64,000 nt of DNA. Source: Micromonospora cremea (GTDB lineage Bacteria; Actinomycetota; Actinomycetes; Mycobacteriales; Micromonosporaceae). Positions 7,786-17,049 of this stretch are shown here, one piece after another. The stretch covers positions 4,217,501 through 4,281,500 of the forward strand of contig NZ_FSQT01000002.1 in the NCBI RefSeq assembly GCF_900143515.1. The letters run 5' to 3'. The position numbers and the translations under genes are program-made. The notes beneath the pieces are model-generated. The model made no database searches, was not told where the DNA came from, and worked only from the letters and a program-made list of their open reading frames with translations. The number at the start of each line of letters is the position of its first letter. The first letter of the stretch is position 1.

Positions 7786-8451
7786 TCAGCTGCCCGGGTC
7801 GGCGCGCAGGTAGGTGAGCACCGCGAGCACGCGGCGGTTGGTGTCGTCGTTGGGCGGCAGGTCGAGCTTCAGCAGGATGTTGCCGACGTGCTTGCCGACC
7901 GCCGCCTCGGTGACGTGCAGCCGGGCGGCGATCGACGCGTTGGACCGGCCCTCGGCCAGCAGCGCCAGCACCTCGCGTTCCCGGGCGGAGAGCGCGGCGA
8001 GCGGGTCGCGCGGGCGGTGCAGCAGCTGCCGGACGACGTCCGGGTCGATGGCGGTGCCGCCGGCGATGACCCGGTGCAGCGTGTCGACGAACTCGGCGAC
8101 CTCTGCCACCCGGTCCTTGAGCAGGTAGCCCACCCGCTGGCCGTCGCCGCTGTCCAGCAGCGCCGCGGCGTACCCGGTCTGCACGTACTGACTCAGCACC
8201 ACGACCGGGAGCTGGGGCCGCTCGGCGCGCAACGCCACGGCCGCGCGCAGCCCGTCGTCCCGCCGGCCGGGCGGCATCCGGATGTCGGTCAGCACCAGGT
8301 CCGGTCGGTGCGCGCGGGCCGCGTCCAGCAGCTCCGGAGCGGAGCCGACGGCGGCACACACCGCGAAATCGAATCGGGTGAGCAGCGCGACCAGGCCCTC
8401 GCGCAGCAGCACCTCGTCCTCGGCCAGCACGACACGGGTCACGCACGGCAC
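7786..8451 (-). CDS. NarL/LuxR-type response regulator
   Basis: The 221-residue protein is a two-domain regulator. The receiver (about 1-125) has the acidic pair in LAEDE, the phospho-acceptor aspartate in LVLTDIRMPP, and the lysine in GYLLKDR. The C-terminal LuxR-type helix-turn-helix (about 150-215) has LSAREREVLALLAEGRSN and the recognition helix AAVGKHVGNILLKL. Its start overlaps the last codons of the sensor kinase gene upstream by 13 bases, so the two are co-translated and should form one two-component system. The signal and target genes are not apparent. Confidence 0.92.
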   Translation of the reverse strand: MPCVTRVVLAEDEVLLREGLVALLTRFDFAVCAAVGSAPELLDAARAHRPDLVLTDIRMPPGRRDDGLRAAVALRAERPQLPVVVLSQYVQTGYAAALLDSGDGQRVGYLLKDRVAEVAEFVDTLHRVIAGGTAIDPDVVRQLLHRPRDPLAALSAREREVLALLAEGRSNASIAARLHVTEAAVGKHVGNILLKLDLPPNDDTNRRVLAVLTYLRADPGS

Positions 8452-9731
8452 GGCAGCTCCACCCGGACCAGGGTCGGCCCGCCGGGCGGGCTGGACAGCA
8501 GCAGCCGGCCGTCCGCGGCGGCGACCCGGTCGGCGAGACCGGTCAGGCCGGTGCCCCGGGCGGGGTCGGCGCCCCCGCGGCCGTCGTCGGACACCTCGAC
8601 GACGAGGTCACCGCCGGTCCGGGTGAGGCGCACCTCGGCGCGGGTCGCCCCGGCGTGCCGGGCCACGTTGCCCAGCGCCTCCGACACCACGAAGTAGGCG
8701 GTGGTCTCGACGATCTCCGGTAACTCGCCGTCGAGGTCGGCCCGTACGACGACCGCGACGGTGGCCGCGTCGGCCAGCTCCCGTACCGCACCGGCGAGAC
8801 CAAGGTCGGTGAGGCTCTGCGGCCGGATGCCGTGCACCAACTGCCGGAGCATCACCATCAGGCCCCGGGCCTGGTCGTGCGCGACGGCCAGCGGCCGGGC
8901 CGCGGGGGAGTCCTCGGGCACGTCCAGCCGGGCCAGGCCCAGCTGGAGGGTGAGGCTGGTGAGCCGAGGTTGGGCGCCGTCGTGCAGGTCGCGTTCTATC
9001 CGGCGACGTTCTGCCTCGTACGCGCCGACCAGCCGGGTCCGGGACCGGGCGACCTCGCGCAGCGCCGCCGCGTCGACCGGCCAGGCCAGCGCCCACCGGG
9101 CCACGGCGGCCTGGGCGGCGGCGAGCAGCCCGGCGGCGTAGCAGAGCACCGGGACGAGCAGCACACCCACGATCGCGTACGGGACAGCCTCACCGGCGGT
9201 GTCCACCGTGCCCCACACGACGATGACCTGGTCGGCGTCCCCGGCCAGCCAGGGGCTGGCGACCAGCCCCACGTCCAGCACCACCAGCAGCAGGAACACC
9301 CAGTACGCGACCGGCACGAACCCGCCCAGCCAGAACAGGTACGCCACCTCCCGCCACCCGGCGGCGGTGCGGTAACGGGCGGCCAGGCCCGGCCACGGCG
9401 ACGCGGGCAGCGGGCGGCCGTCCACGAGACCGAGCCGCCATCGCTCGACGGCGGCCACCGGGAAGCTCGCGATCGGCGCGAGTGCCAGCAGGATGAGGCT
9501 GCCGACCGTCAGGAACAGCAGGAGTGGGATCTCCGGCGGTCGGCCCTGCAGCCGTACGCCGTTGACGGCTGCCAGCAGGGGCGCGACGACGACGAGCAGC
9601 CCGACGGCGAGCACACCGGCGACCGGCACGGTGCTGACCAGGTAGGCAAGGGCGCGCCAGGGCCAGGCGGAGACCAGCCAGCCGCGGCGACGTAGCGCCT
9701 CGGCCAGGTGGCGGGGGTGTTCCGGGATCAT
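8439..9731 (-). CDS. Sensor histidine kinase of the HisKA_3/NarX class
   Basis: The 430-residue protein starts with several hydrophobic helices over roughly residues 20-200, including a long four- to six-pass membrane region. A HisKA_3 dimerisation helix follows, with the phosphorylated histidine in RDLHDGAQPRL. The HATPase domain has an N box in GNVARHAGATRAEV and G boxes in DDGRGG and GTGLTGLADRV. It partners with the response regulator overlapping its 3' end. The membrane part has no large extracellular loop, so the signal is probably sensed in or near the membrane. ATG 9731 lies 7 bases after a TAGCGT box, which fixes the start well inside a longer open frame. Confidence 0.9.
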   Translation of the reverse strand: MIPEHPRHLAEALRRRGWLVSAWPWRALAYLVSTVPVAGVLAVGLLVVVAPLLAAVNGVRLQGRPPEIPLLLFLTVGSLILLALAPIASFPVAAVERWRLGLVDGRPLPASPWPGLAARYRTAAGWREVAYLFWLGGFVPVAYWVFLLLVVLDVGLVASPWLAGDADQVIVVWGTVDTAGEAVPYAIVGVLLVPVLCYAAGLLAAAQAAVARWALAWPVDAAALREVARSRTRLVGAYEAERRRIERDLHDGAQPRLTSLTLQLGLARLDVPEDSPAARPLAVAHDQARGLMVMLRQLVHGIRPQSLTDLGLAGAVRELADAATVAVVVRADLDGELPEIVETTAYFVVSEALGNVARHAGATRAEVRLTRTGGDLVVEVSDDGRGGADPARGTGLTGLADRVAAADGRLLLSSPPGGPTLVRVELPCRA

Positions 9732-9738
9732 GACGCAG

Positions 9739-9744
9739 ACGCTA
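9739..9744 (-). promoter_or_regulatory. -10 box of a leaderless promoter for the two-component operon
   Basis: On the minus strand TAGCGT is followed by 7 bases (ctgcgtc) and the ATG at 9731. There is no ribosome binding site. Confidence 0.6.
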
Positions 9745-9914
9745 ATCGCCGCGTCCGGGTCGACCCAGCCGTCCAGATCCACTCCTGGGGTATGCCCAGC
9801 CCTACCTCGCCGCCCGTGCCGAGGCGGGGCGGGACGGGTGTGGTGTGGCCGGAAACGGGAAGAACGCGCCGTCACGCGACCCGCGTGACCTGTGCTGGCG
9901 GCAACTGGAGAGAC

Positions 9915-10610
9915 ATGGGTGCCAGAACCTTCGTGGTGGTCGGCGCTACCAGCGGGCTCGGCCTCGCGGTGGCCCGGCTGCTGGTCGACGAGCACCAGGT
10001 CGTGGTGCTCGGCAACGTGGCGGCTGAGGTCGCCGCGGTGACCGACGAGCTGGGCTGCGCCGGGGCGGTGTGCGACGTCTCCTCCTACGAGCAGGTCCGC
10101 GACGCGTTCGCCGAGGTGGTGGGACGCTACGGCACGATCGACGGGGTGGCGGCCTGCTCGTCGATGTGGGCGGGCGGCGACCTGGCTGACCTGTCCGTGG
10201 AGCACATCCGGCGGGCCGTGGAGACCAACGTGCTGGGCACCACCTACGTGCTCCGGGAGGCGCTGGAGCACCTGCACCGGCAGGGCCACGGCAACGTGGT
10301 GTACATCGGCGCGATGGCGGTGACAACGCCCCGGCCCGGCATCCCGGTGTACCGGGCGACCAAGAGCTACGGCAGCAGCCTGGTCGAGTCGCTGGCCGAG
10401 GCCCAGCACAGCAACCAGGTCAAGGTGATGCAGCTGCATCCCGGGCCCATGCCGACCCGACTGCAGGAACGGGTCGGCGCCGAGTTCCTGGACGAGGTGT
10501 ACGCCATGCCCGAGCAGGTCGCCACTGAAGTCGTCCGGCTGCTGCTGCTCGAGCCCGACGATCTCTACGTCTCCGGCGAGCGCGTCCTGCGCGCGGACGG
10601 GCGGTGGTGA
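9915..10610 (+). CDS. Divergent short-chain dehydrogenase/reductase-like protein
   Basis: The 231-residue protein has the SDR Rossmann fold, with the cofactor loop GATSGLG at residues 10-16 and the YRATK motif (Tyr and Lys of the active site). Two normal marks are absent. The NNAG motif reads AACS, and the residue 13 before the active tyrosine, normally serine, is alanine (GAMAV). Activity may therefore be altered or lost, or another residue may compensate. GGAG lies 6 bases before ATG 9915, so the longer upstream frame is not used. The stop overlaps the start of the MFS gene, indicating an operon with an exporter. The substrate is unknown. Confidence 0.8.
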   Translation: MGARTFVVVGATSGLGLAVARLLVDEHQVVVLGNVAAEVAAVTDELGCAGAVCDVSSYEQVRDAFAEVVGRYGTIDGVAACSSMWAGGDLADLSVEHIRRAVETNVLGTTYVLREALEHLHRQGHGNVVYIGAMAVTTPRPGIPVYRATKSYGSSLVESLAEAQHSNQVKVMQLHPGPMPTRLQERVGAEFLDEVYAMPEQVATEVVRLLLLEPDDLYVSGERVLRADGRW

Positions 10611-12238
10611 CGGCGGAAGCCGGACCCGCCGAGCGTCCGGCTTCGGCGTTGGCTCCGCTGCGGACCGCCGTCTATCGCAACCTGTGGCTGGCCCTGCTCG
10701 CCGCCAACATCGGCACCTGGATGCAGACGGTCGGCGCGCAGTGGCTGCTGATCCACCACTCCAACGCCTCGACCCTGGTCGCCCTGGTCCAGACCGCCAG
10801 CCTGCTGCCGGTGCTGCTGCTGGCGCTCCCCGCCGGCGTGCTGGCCGACAACTTCGACCGCCGGCACCTGCTGATCGCCGTGCAGCTGTTCCTGGTGGCG
10901 GTGGCGGTGGCGTTGACCCTGCTCACCGTCACCGACCGGATGCCGCCCGCGCTGCTGCTCACCCTCACCTTCGCGTTCGGGGTCGGGCAGGCGCTCACCC
11001 TGCCGGCCTGGGCGGCGGTGATCCCGGAGCTGGTGCCGCAGGACCAGCTCCGGGCGGCTTCCGCGCTCGGTTCGATCAGCGTGAACATGGCGCGGGCGGT
11101 CGGGCCGGCGGTGGCCGGTGTGTTGATCGCCCGGACCGGTGTCGCCCCGGTCTTCGCGTTGAACGCCGTCGCGTTCCTGATCTTCACGTACGCGCTGGCG
11201 CGCTGGAAACCGGGCAACGCCCGCGCGGTCGAGGTGCCCGAGCGGTTCACCGCGGCGCTGCGTGCCGGCAGCCGCTACGTGCGGCACTCGCCGACCGTCC
11301 GCCGATTGTTGCGCCGGGCGCTGGTCTTCGTGATCCCGGCGAGCGCCCTGTGGGCGCTGCTGCCGCTGGTGGCCAACCACCGGCTCGGGCTGGGCTCCGG
11401 CGGGTACGGTCTGCTGCTGGCGGCCGTCGGGGTGGGGGCTATCGCGGGTGGCCTGCTGCTGGCCGTGATCCGGACCCGCCTGTCGGCCAACCAGCTCCTG
11501 TTCATCGCCGGGGCGCTGTTCACCACCGCGCTGGCGGTGATCGGCACGGTGCGGGTGGTGCCGCTGGTGCTCATCGCCCTGCTGCCCGCCGGGATGGCCT
11601 GGGTGACGGTCCTGGCCAACGTCAACGCCGAGATGCAGGTCTTCCTACCGACCTGGGTGCGAGCCCGAGGGCTGGCCGTCTACCAGGTCTTCTTCGCCGG
11701 CGGGCAGGCGGTGGGCGCGCTCGTCTGGGGTCTGGTGGCCGACCTCGCCGGGCTGGTGACCGCCTTTCTCGCTGCGGCGGCGTTGATGCTGGTCGGCACC
11801 GTGACCAGTCGGATCTGGCCGCTGCCGGACCTGCGGACGGTGAACCGGGACCCGGCCGCCTACTGGCCGCAGCTGCACCTGGCGAACGAGCCGGACCCCC
11901 GGGTGGGGCCGGTCCTGGTGACGGTGCAGTACACCGTCCGGCCGGAGCGGACACAACCGTTCCTGGCGGCGATGGACCTGGTGCGCGGCGCCCGCCAGCG
12001 GACCGGCGCGATGCGCTGGGGACTGTTCCGGCCGGCCGAGACCACGGACCGGTTCGTCGAGGTGTACCTGGTGCCGTCCTGGGACGAGCACCTGCGCCAG
12101 CACGGCGGCCGGTTGACGAGCGAGGACCGTCAGGCCGAGGAGCGGGCCCGGGAGCTGACCGACGGGGAACCGGAGGTGCGCCACCTGGTGCCGGCCGCGG
12201 CCGGCCCGACGCTGACCGACGATCGGGAAGCGCTCTGA
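10604..12238 (+). CDS. MFS transporter of the EntS-like (MFS_3) family with ABM-like C-terminal domain
   Basis: The 544-residue protein has about ten to twelve membrane helices over residues 20-410 and the loop motif LPAGVLADNFDRRHLL after the second helix, typical of major facilitator drug or siderophore exporters. The region after about residue 430 is soluble and resembles the ferredoxin-like ABM domain that ends many members of this family (VTVQYTVRPER, then RWGLFRPAET). The GTG at 10604 overlaps the SDR stop, so translation is coupled. A tandem GTG at 10607 is an equally possible start. A TetR-type regulator gene follows, which may control export. Confidence 0.85.
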   Translation: MVTAEAGPAERPASALAPLRTAVYRNLWLALLAANIGTWMQTVGAQWLLIHHSNASTLVALVQTASLLPVLLLALPAGVLADNFDRRHLLIAVQLFLVAVAVALTLLTVTDRMPPALLLTLTFAFGVGQALTLPAWAAVIPELVPQDQLRAASALGSISVNMARAVGPAVAGVLIARTGVAPVFALNAVAFLIFTYALARWKPGNARAVEVPERFTAALRAGSRYVRHSPTVRRLLRRALVFVIPASALWALLPLVANHRLGLGSGGYGLLLAAVGVGAIAGGLLLAVIRTRLSANQLLFIAGALFTTALAVIGTVRVVPLVLIALLPAGMAWVTVLANVNAEMQVFLPTWVRARGLAVYQVFFAGGQAVGALVWGLVADLAGLVTAFLAAAALMLVGTVTSRIWPLPDLRTVNRDPAAYWPQLHLANEPDPRVGPVLVTVQYTVRPERTQPFLAAMDLVRGARQRTGAMRWGLFRPAETTDRFVEVYLVPSWDEHLRQHGGRLTSEDRQAEERARELTDGEPEVRHLVPAAAGPTLTDDREAL

Positions 12239-12299
12239 GGTCGGCGGCGGGCCGGCACGCGGCGTACGGCGTACGGCCGATTGCTAGGATGGCCACACC

Positions 12300-13076
12300 A
12301 TGGCGAGCGAGCGCAAGGCCACCGCGGACCCGGCCCGCAGCCTGGCCATCCTGTGGCGCACCCGGGAGCCGACCAGCCGCAGCGCCGGCCCGGGGCTCAG
12401 CGTCGACCGAATCGTCCGGGCCGCCATCGCCATCGCGGACGCCGAGGGCCTCGACGCCCTGACCATGCGCCGGGTCGCTGAGGCGCTGGGCGTCGGCACC
12501 ATGTCGGTCTACACCTACGTGCCGGGCAAGGCCGAACTCGTCGACGTCATGATCGACACCGTGTACGGCGAGATGCCCCGCGCCGCCGTCGCCGGCGACT
12601 GGCGGGCCCGGCTGGAGCGGATCGCCCGGGACAATCTCGCCCTCTACCAGCGCCATCCCTGGATGCTGCGAGCCGAGACGACCCGACCCGTGCTCGGCCC
12701 CCACCTGGTGGGCAAGTACGACCACGAGCTGAGCGCGGTCGCCGACATCGGGCTCACCGACGTGGAGATGGACGCGGTGCTCACCCTCGTCCTCGGGCAC
12801 GTGAAGAGTGCCGCGCGCGCTGCGTCCGAGGTGGTCGATTTGGAGCGGGAGACCGGCATGACCGACGGCCAGTGGTGGCAGTCGCACGCGCCCTGGCTGG
12901 AGAGGCTCATGACGGCCGGCAGCTACCCGACCGCCGCCCGGGTCGGCACCGCGGCGGGCCAGCAGCACGGCGCCGCGTACGGGCCGGAGTACGCCTTCGA
13001 GTTCGGCCTGCAACGCGTCCTGGACGGCATCTCGGTGGTGGTCGCCGAGCGGGCGGCCGCCGGCCAACCCGGATAG
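12300..13076 (+). CDS. TetR/AcrR family transcriptional regulator
   Basis: The 258-residue protein has an N-terminal TetR helix-turn-helix at about residues 35-85 (IVRAAIAIADAEGLDALTM, then VAEALGVGTMSVYTYVPGK). It is followed by an all-helical ligand-binding domain of the TetR_C_1 type, found in tetracycline-repressor-like proteins of actinomycetes. It lies 61 bases after the MFS exporter and is a candidate regulator of it. A TAGGAT box at 12285-12290 ends 9 bases before the ATG, so it has its own promoter and a very short or absent leader. The ligand is unknown. Confidence 0.9.
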   Translation: MASERKATADPARSLAILWRTREPTSRSAGPGLSVDRIVRAAIAIADAEGLDALTMRRVAEALGVGTMSVYTYVPGKAELVDVMIDTVYGEMPRAAVAGDWRARLERIARDNLALYQRHPWMLRAETTRPVLGPHLVGKYDHELSAVADIGLTDVEMDAVLTLVLGHVKSAARAASEVVDLERETGMTDGQWWQSHAPWLERLMTAGSYPTAARVGTAAGQQHGAAYGPEYAFEFGLQRVLDGISVVVAERAAAGQPG

Positions 13077-13105
13077 CCACGGCGGCCGGAGGCGGCATCG
13101 CCCGT

Positions 13106-13459
13106 TCACGGGTACGGCGTCACCAGCGGCTCGTTCTCCTCGACCAAGTACGTCGAGAGCATCATGGTGGTGGTGTCGTCGGTGACGTTGCGGGCATTGT
13201 GGATCGTCCGGGGCGGGATCAGGAGCGGCTCGCCGGCGTGGATGGTCAGCGTCGGCCGGTCGTCGAACTCCATGTCCACCGTGCCGCGGATGAGGAAGCC
13301 CACCTCCTCGCCGGGGTGGCTGTGCCGCCCCGATGCCAGCCCGACCGGAATCTCGAAGAGCGTCTGCACGATCAGGCGGCCCGGCGCGGAGGCCGGATGA
13401 CGCTGCAATTCGGTGCGCGTGACGCTGGGCGCCGAGGTGCTGCCGGGATCCTTCGCCAC
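13106..13459 (-). CDS. Cupin-domain protein
   Basis: The 117-residue protein is a single cupin barrel. Cupin motif 1 is recognisable in GRHSHPGEEVGFLIRGTVDM (two His and a Glu as metal ligands). Motif 2 is PLLIPPRTIHNARNV with the third His. Small cupins of this kind bind Fe, Mn or Zn and act as isomerases, dioxygenases or sensors. The function here is not determined. The GTG at 13459 is preceded by AGGAGG at a proper distance. The gene is divergent from the LtrA-like gene. Confidence 0.85.
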   Translation of the reverse strand: MAKDPGSTSAPSVTRTELQRHPASAPGRLIVQTLFEIPVGLASGRHSHPGEEVGFLIRGTVDMEFDDRPTLTIHAGEPLLIPPRTIHNARNVTDDTTTMMLSTYLVEENEPLVTPYP

Positions 13460-13635
13460 GGGCTCCTCCTGATTCCTGGCGGCTTGCCCGAACTCACGCC
13501 GGATACGGGCGACTCTAACGGGGTTCGTCGTGACGGACCGCCGGAACAGACGAGCTGCGGGCCCGGGGGAACTGACCCGGGCCCGGCCCCGCGGGTGGTA
13601 CGACTGGAGGCGGCGACACCGGAGGCCGGGGAAGG

Positions 13636-14844
13636 ATGGCGATGGCGAACGGGCTTCCGGGGCGGCTGCTGCAGCGGCGGGAGGACTTCAGGCGACCGTC
13701 GTTCCTGGAACTCTTCTTCGACCTGACCATCATCTTCGCGCTGACCCGATTGTCCCGGGCGCTGCTCAGCGACCTCAGCCTTCACGGCGGCTTCCAGGTG
13801 CTCCTGCTGCTGGCGGCCATCTGGTGGGTGTGGTTCGTGACGGCCTGGTCGGCGGACTGGTTCGACCCGCGTACCCCGCTGATCGTCGTCCTGCTGCTCT
13901 GGGTGATGTTCGGCAATCTGCTGATGGCCGCCGCGGTGCCCACCGCATTCGATGGGCACGCCATGGTGTTCGCCATCGCGTATGTGGCCATCCACCTGGG
14001 CCGCGCCTTCATGCTCATCCCCGCCCTGCGGGGTCACCCGCTGCAACTGCGGACCGCGCGGGTGGCGATCTGGTTCGCCGTCTCCGGCGTGCTCTGGGTG
14101 GTCGGGGCGGCCGTCCCCCCGGCCCGGGAGGCGCTCTGGGCGCTCGCACTGATCCTGGACTACGCCATGGCGCGGCTGGGCTGGCCGACGCCGCGGCTCG
14201 GCCGCAGCTCGTGGCCGGACCTTCAGGTGAACGGGGAACATCTCTCCGAGCGTTACCAGCAGATCTTCATCATCGCGCTGGGTGAGCTGATCCTCATTTC
14301 CGGCATCACCTACAGCGACTCCGGCTTCGACCTGGAGCGCACCATGGCGTTCGCCGTGGCGTTCCTGACCGCGGTGGCTCTCGCCCGGCTCTACCTGGTT
14401 CCCGCCGGTGGGCGGCTGGGCGCCGCCATCGAAGCGGCCGGTCCGCCCGGCAGTCGACTGGCGCTGCTCGCCGGCTACCTGCACCTCGTCATGATCGCCG
14501 GGGTCCTGGCGACCTCGGTCGGTATGGAGCTGGCGATCGACGACCCCGGGGCGTCCGACCGGGACCGGTTGACTCTGACCGTCGCCGGCCCCGTGCTGTT
14601 CCTGATCGGTCGGCTCCTGCTCTCGGCGGTCGTCGACGGCAGCCTCTCCCGGCCCCGGCTGATCGGGCTACCGCTGATCGTCCTGGGTGGCGTGGCGAGC
14701 GCGCAGCTGCCGCTGGTCGGCGCTGGCGCGACCATCCTCGGTCTCCTCATCCTGATGATCGCGGCCGAGGCGCTGCTCGCCCGGATTCGGCGGCGCCGAC
14801 CGGCGGGTGCGGGCGGGGCGGTTGGCCGGTGGCGGCATGGGTAG
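13636..14844 (+). CDS. ltrA: LtrA family integral membrane protein (low temperature requirement A)
   Basis: The 402-residue protein matches the LtrA family. It opens with the conserved RRPSFLELFFDLTIIFALTRLS segment and has about ten membrane helices with the internal ERYQQIFIIALGELIL motif. LtrA was named from a Listeria cold-growth mutant. Its transported or sensed compound is not known. The start is either ATG 13636 or, better spaced from the GGGGAAGG site, ATG 13642. Its stop overlaps the start of the next membrane-protein gene, so the two are co-translated. A 9-bp GGGCCCGGG inverted repeat lies about 75 bases upstream. Confidence 0.85.
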   Translation: MAMANGLPGRLLQRREDFRRPSFLELFFDLTIIFALTRLSRALLSDLSLHGGFQVLLLLAAIWWVWFVTAWSADWFDPRTPLIVVLLLWVMFGNLLMAAAVPTAFDGHAMVFAIAYVAIHLGRAFMLIPALRGHPLQLRTARVAIWFAVSGVLWVVGAAVPPAREALWALALILDYAMARLGWPTPRLGRSSWPDLQVNGEHLSERYQQIFIIALGELILISGITYSDSGFDLERTMAFAVAFLTAVALARLYLVPAGGRLGAAIEAAGPPGSRLALLAGYLHLVMIAGVLATSVGMELAIDDPGASDRDRLTLTVAGPVLFLIGRLLLSAVVDGSLSRPRLIGLPLIVLGGVASAQLPLVGAGATILGLLILMIAAEALLARIRRRRPAGAGGAVGRWRHG

Positions 14845-17011
14845 TGACGGGTCACCGCGCTACCGCGACGGACCGGGGTGGCACGACGACGTCGTGGAGT
14901 TGCGGGTGCATGGGGTGTCCGGGGCGGGACCGGAGCGGGTGCTCGACCGGGCAGACGTACGCCAGGTCGCCGGTGACCGCAGCGGCGGTTTCCACCGTCC
15001 CTCACCCCAGCCCGACGGCACCGACCCGGACGGGGTCACGCTGGAGGCGTACCGGTGGGGCGACCTGCCCTCGGGCACCATGGCCCGGACGCTCTCCCTG
15101 GTCTTCCTGCTGCCGTTCATGCTCAGCAACCTGGCGGTCCTGATGCGGCCCACGGGTCGGCGGAGTGGCCCCGGTGTCACCGTCGTGTGCCGGCTCATCG
15201 CGCTCGATCTCACCCTGCTGTACGTGCTGTCGACCGCCGGTGTCGCGCTCGACCTGCTCGCCTGGCGCTGTCTCGGCGCGGCCCGCTGCCCGGCCGCACG
15301 TGACGCGCTCGCCGGGCTCGACGGCTGGTCGACCGGGCAGCGACTGGCGCTGCTGGCCCTCCTGCCGGTCGCCGCCGTCGGGTTCCTCCGGCTGCTCGGC
15401 GCCCGTCGGCGCCGTCCCGTCGGCAACCCGCTGTGGGCCGTGGACCCACTGGTCGCACGGCTGCGGGCGACCCACGTCGCCGCCGCGCTCGCCGTGCTCG
15501 ACCTGGTGCTGCTCGCCGCCCGGTCGTCCGGCGGCCGGACGACCGCGACGACCCTGCTGCTCGTGCTCACGGGCGCGGTGCTGCTCGCCTGCGTCGCCCT
15601 GCTCGGCGTGCCCGGGCTGCTGGACGGGGCGGCGACCGCACGGGCGGCCGGCCGGACCGCCGCCGCGGTGCGCGTGGTGGCGTACGGACTGAGCGTGGCC
15701 ACCTTCGCCACCGTGGCCCTGGACCCGCGAGGCTGGCCGTCGTCGATCGGGCTGCCGGGGCTCGAGCGGATCCTCGGCTCGGTGTCGCTCGTCCAGATGT
15801 CGCTGCTCGTGGCGCTGGGCGGGCTGGTGGTGTGGGACCACGGTCGGCGGGTCCCCCGCGGCGCACCGCGGCACGGGCTCGGCGCGGCGGTCATCGCGGC
15901 CATCGCGGTCGGCCTGGCCGGAGCGTTCTCCGCAGCCCTGGTCTACTGGGCCGGGAAACTGCTTGGTGGCGCGGCCGGTCAGCCGCTGGCGTACAACTGG
16001 ACCATCCTGGCCTTCTTCCTGCACGTCGTCGCGGCGGTGGTGCTGTGCGGTGCGATGACGCTGCTCTCGCGCGGCCGCCGGTGGCGTGCCGCGGCGGCGA
16101 TCACCGCCCGGGACTTTCCGACGGCTCCGCCGGGAGCCGCCGAGTATCTGCCGAGGGTGACGAGAATGATCGCCCGAGCCCGCTTCACCGAGTGGCTGGG
16201 ACGGCTCGCCGTGGCCTACGCGGCGCTGGCGGTCATCGGTCTGACCACGAGCGTGCTGGGACAGTTCCGGCTCCAGCCGGACCGGCTGGGGCGGCAACTC
16301 CTCGGGCTGCCACCCGGGTTCGTCGGCGCCGGGCTCGCCGTGGGCAGCTTCCTCGTCGCCGCCCTGCTGCTCGCCCTGCTCCTGGGCGGGTTGTTCGCCT
16401 ACCGGACGTCATGGTTCCGCCGGTACGTCGGGGTGCTGTGGGACCTTGGCACGTTCTGGCCCCGGGCCGCCCACCCGTTCGCGCCCGCGAGCTACGCGGA
16501 CCGCGCGGTGCCCGAGTTGGCCGACCGGATCACCCAACTGGCGCAGCGGCACGCCGGGGTGGTGCTCTGCGGGCACAGCCACGGCTCGGCGCTGCTGGCT
16601 CTCGCGGTGCTGCGGCTGCCGCCGGGGGTGCGCCAGCGGGTCGCGCTGCTCACCTACGGGTCCCCGCTGGACCGCCTGTACGCCCGGCTGTTCCCGGCGT
16701 ACCTGAGCGAGGAGGTGTTGCGCCAGGTGGGGGAGCGGGTCGGGTGGCGGTGGCTGAACCTGTGGCGGGACACCGACCCGGTCGGTGGCTGGATCTTCGC
16801 CGCGCACCGGCCCGGCGATCCGCCGCCGGACACCGCCGACCCCGCCGGGCGGGTCGATCGGCGGCTGCGGGATCCGCGGAACCTGCTGGCGCGGCCAGGG
16901 GAGCACCAGCCGCCTCCGCTGCGGGGGCACCAACCGGGCGAGTCCGATCCCGAGTTCCGGGCAGCGGTGCGCGAACTCGCCGGTCGCCTACGCGACCAGG
17001 GCCGTACCTGA
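14837..17011 (+). CDS. Multi-pass membrane protein with an alpha/beta-hydrolase-like (lipase) domain
   Basis: The 724-residue protein begins with a short soluble segment (DVVELRVHGVSGAGPE, the kind of strand and loop that opens an alpha/beta hydrolase). It then has numerous hydrophobic helices over about residues 75-540, and ends with a soluble region carrying VVLCGHSHGSALLALAV. The GHSHG sequence is a good nucleophile elbow (GxSxG), so the hydrolase fold appears to be interrupted by a long membrane insertion. Downstream residues likely to supply the acid and histidine are not certain. ATG 14837 overlaps the LtrA-like stop by 8 bases. I know of no characterised homologue. A membrane-associated esterase or lipase is a reasonable guess. 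Confidence 0.65.
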   Translation: MGSDGSPRYRDGPGWHDDVVELRVHGVSGAGPERVLDRADVRQVAGDRSGGFHRPSPQPDGTDPDGVTLEAYRWGDLPSGTMARTLSLVFLLPFMLSNLAVLMRPTGRRSGPGVTVVCRLIALDLTLLYVLSTAGVALDLLAWRCLGAARCPAARDALAGLDGWSTGQRLALLALLPVAAVGFLRLLGARRRRPVGNPLWAVDPLVARLRATHVAAALAVLDLVLLAARSSGGRTTATTLLLVLTGAVLLACVALLGVPGLLDGAATARAAGRTAAAVRVVAYGLSVATFATVALDPRGWPSSIGLPGLERILGSVSLVQMSLLVALGGLVVWDHGRRVPRGAPRHGLGAAVIAAIAVGLAGAFSAALVYWAGKLLGGAAGQPLAYNWTILAFFLHVVAAVVLCGAMTLLSRGRRWRAAAAITARDFPTAPPGAAEYLPRVTRMIARARFTEWLGRLAVAYAALAVIGLTTSVLGQFRLQPDRLGRQLLGLPPGFVGAGLAVGSFLVAALLLALLLGGLFAYRTSWFRRYVGVLWDLGTFWPRAAHPFAPASYADRAVPELADRITQLAQRHAGVVLCGHSHGSALLALAVLRLPPGVRQRVALLTYGSPLDRLYARLFPAYLSEEVLRQVGERVGWRWLNLWRDTDPVGGWIFAAHRPGDPPPDTADPAGRVDRRLRDPRNLLARPGEHQPPPLRGHQPGESDPEFRAAVRELAGRLRDQGRT

Positions 17012-17049
17012 ACGGTCGTCGGTGAATCCGGGCGGTCCGGCGCCGATCC

